Part shown: positions 15,520 to 15,662 of the stretch, one piece after another
Layout of the letters: each line of letters opens with the position of its first letter
How positions within the stretch are numbered: position 1 is the stretch's first letter
From: an uncultured Clostridia bacterium
Lineage (GTDB): Bacteria > Bacillota > Clostridia > Oscillospirales > Acutalibacteraceae
Direction of reading: 5' to 3'
Assembly: GCA_937880805.1 (NCBI GenBank)
Contig: CALGRR010000091.1
Span: 1 to 15,662 of the forward strand
Length of the DNA: 15,662 bases
The notes under the pieces: model-generated
What the model was told of the DNA's origin: nothing
Databases searched by the model: none
Seen by the model: only the letters and a program-made list of their open reading frames with translations
Program-made: the position numbers and the translations under genes

Positions 15520-15544
15520 TACTTTTAGTTAAAAATACTATAAT
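15514..15544 (+). promoter_or_regulatory. Probable promoter of the XRE-type regulator gene
   Basis: A consensus TATAAT (15539-15544) lies 19 bases before the regulator's ATG. The only -35-like hexamer is TTGCAA (15514-15519), 19 bp away, a long spacer; it is self-complementary and shared with the divergent lipoprotein promoter. The two promoters thus overlap and may compete. Confidence 0.45.
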
Positions 15545-15563
15545 TGTCAAAAAGGAGAGTAGT

Positions 15564-15662
15564 ATGACATTTGGCACTAAAATTAGAAATGCAAGAGAAG
15601 ATTTGGATTTATCTCAACAAGACGTTGCTGGGATGATTCCTATGAATCAATCCAACTATTCA
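15564..15662 (+). CDS. XRE-family HTH transcriptional regulator, N-terminal part (cut by window end)
   Basis: Only the first 33 residues are present; the frame is open at the window end. The sequence MTFGTKIRNAREDLDLSQQD, followed by VAGMIPMNQSNYS, fits the start of a Cro/C1-type helix-turn-helix domain (LSQ..VA at helix 2, NQSNYS at the start of the recognition helix). AAAGGAGA lies 5 bases before the ATG. It diverges from the collagen/LRR lipoprotein gene, and the shared 145-base region holds overlapping promoters and a palindrome, so it may control that gene and itself. Whether it has a sensor or peptidase domain further on cannot be seen. Confidence 0.8.
   Translation, partial: MTFGTKIRNAREDLDLSQQDVAGMIPMNQSNYS

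Overview
The window looks like chromosomal DNA from a low-GC Gram-positive gut-type bacterium of the class Clostridia, probably close to Ruminococcaceae/Oscillospiraceae. The grounds are strong AGGAGG-type ribosome binding sites, a groES-groEL operon with a CIRCE-like HrcA operator, a sortase-type wall-anchored giant protein, and secreted proteins of types common in those bacteria. This placement is an inference from gene content; no 16S or other phylogenetic marker was compared.

Most genes lie on the minus strand and are described here in their own reading order, from high to low coordinates. At the right edge an XRE-type regulator (plus strand, cut by the window end) diverges from a lipoprotein gene built of a lipid anchor, two collagen-like Gly-X-Y blocks and BspA-type leucine-rich repeats. 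A bidirectional terminator separates this gene from a convergent dCMP deaminase gene (comEB-like, plus strand). The deaminase gene in turn diverges from groES-groEL, whose promoter abuts a degenerate CIRCE operator. Downstream of groEL come a secreted protein with three PPC-like beta domains, a calcineurin-like metallophosphoesterase, a GPH/MelB-type sugar:cation symporter, and a 2254-residue surface protein with about 25 InlB-type (Listeria-Bacteroides) repeats and an IPNTG sortase signal. Two hairpins lie at the left edge: one is the terminator of the giant gene, the other may be a terminator or the end of an IS200/IS605-type element.

Nearly every transcription unit has visible signals: sigma-A promoters with 17-bp spacers before the giant gene, the PPC gene, groES, the dCMP deaminase and the collagen/LRR lipoprotein, and hairpin/T-tract terminators after most genes. 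The window therefore reads as independent units, not one operon. The common theme is the cell surface: three proteins displayed in three ways (sortase anchor, free secretion with an amphipathic tail, lipid anchor), placed around housekeeping genes. Points most worth a second look are the glycine-rich hydrophobic segment just before the last repeat of the giant adhesin, a perfect palindrome at the predicted start site of the collagen/LRR lipoprotein next to the divergent regulator, the altered GNH[E/D] motif in the metallophosphoesterase, and the shifted acidic residue in the symporter's cation site. I found no CRISPR array, rRNA, tRNA, prophage or clearly undescribed multigene system.
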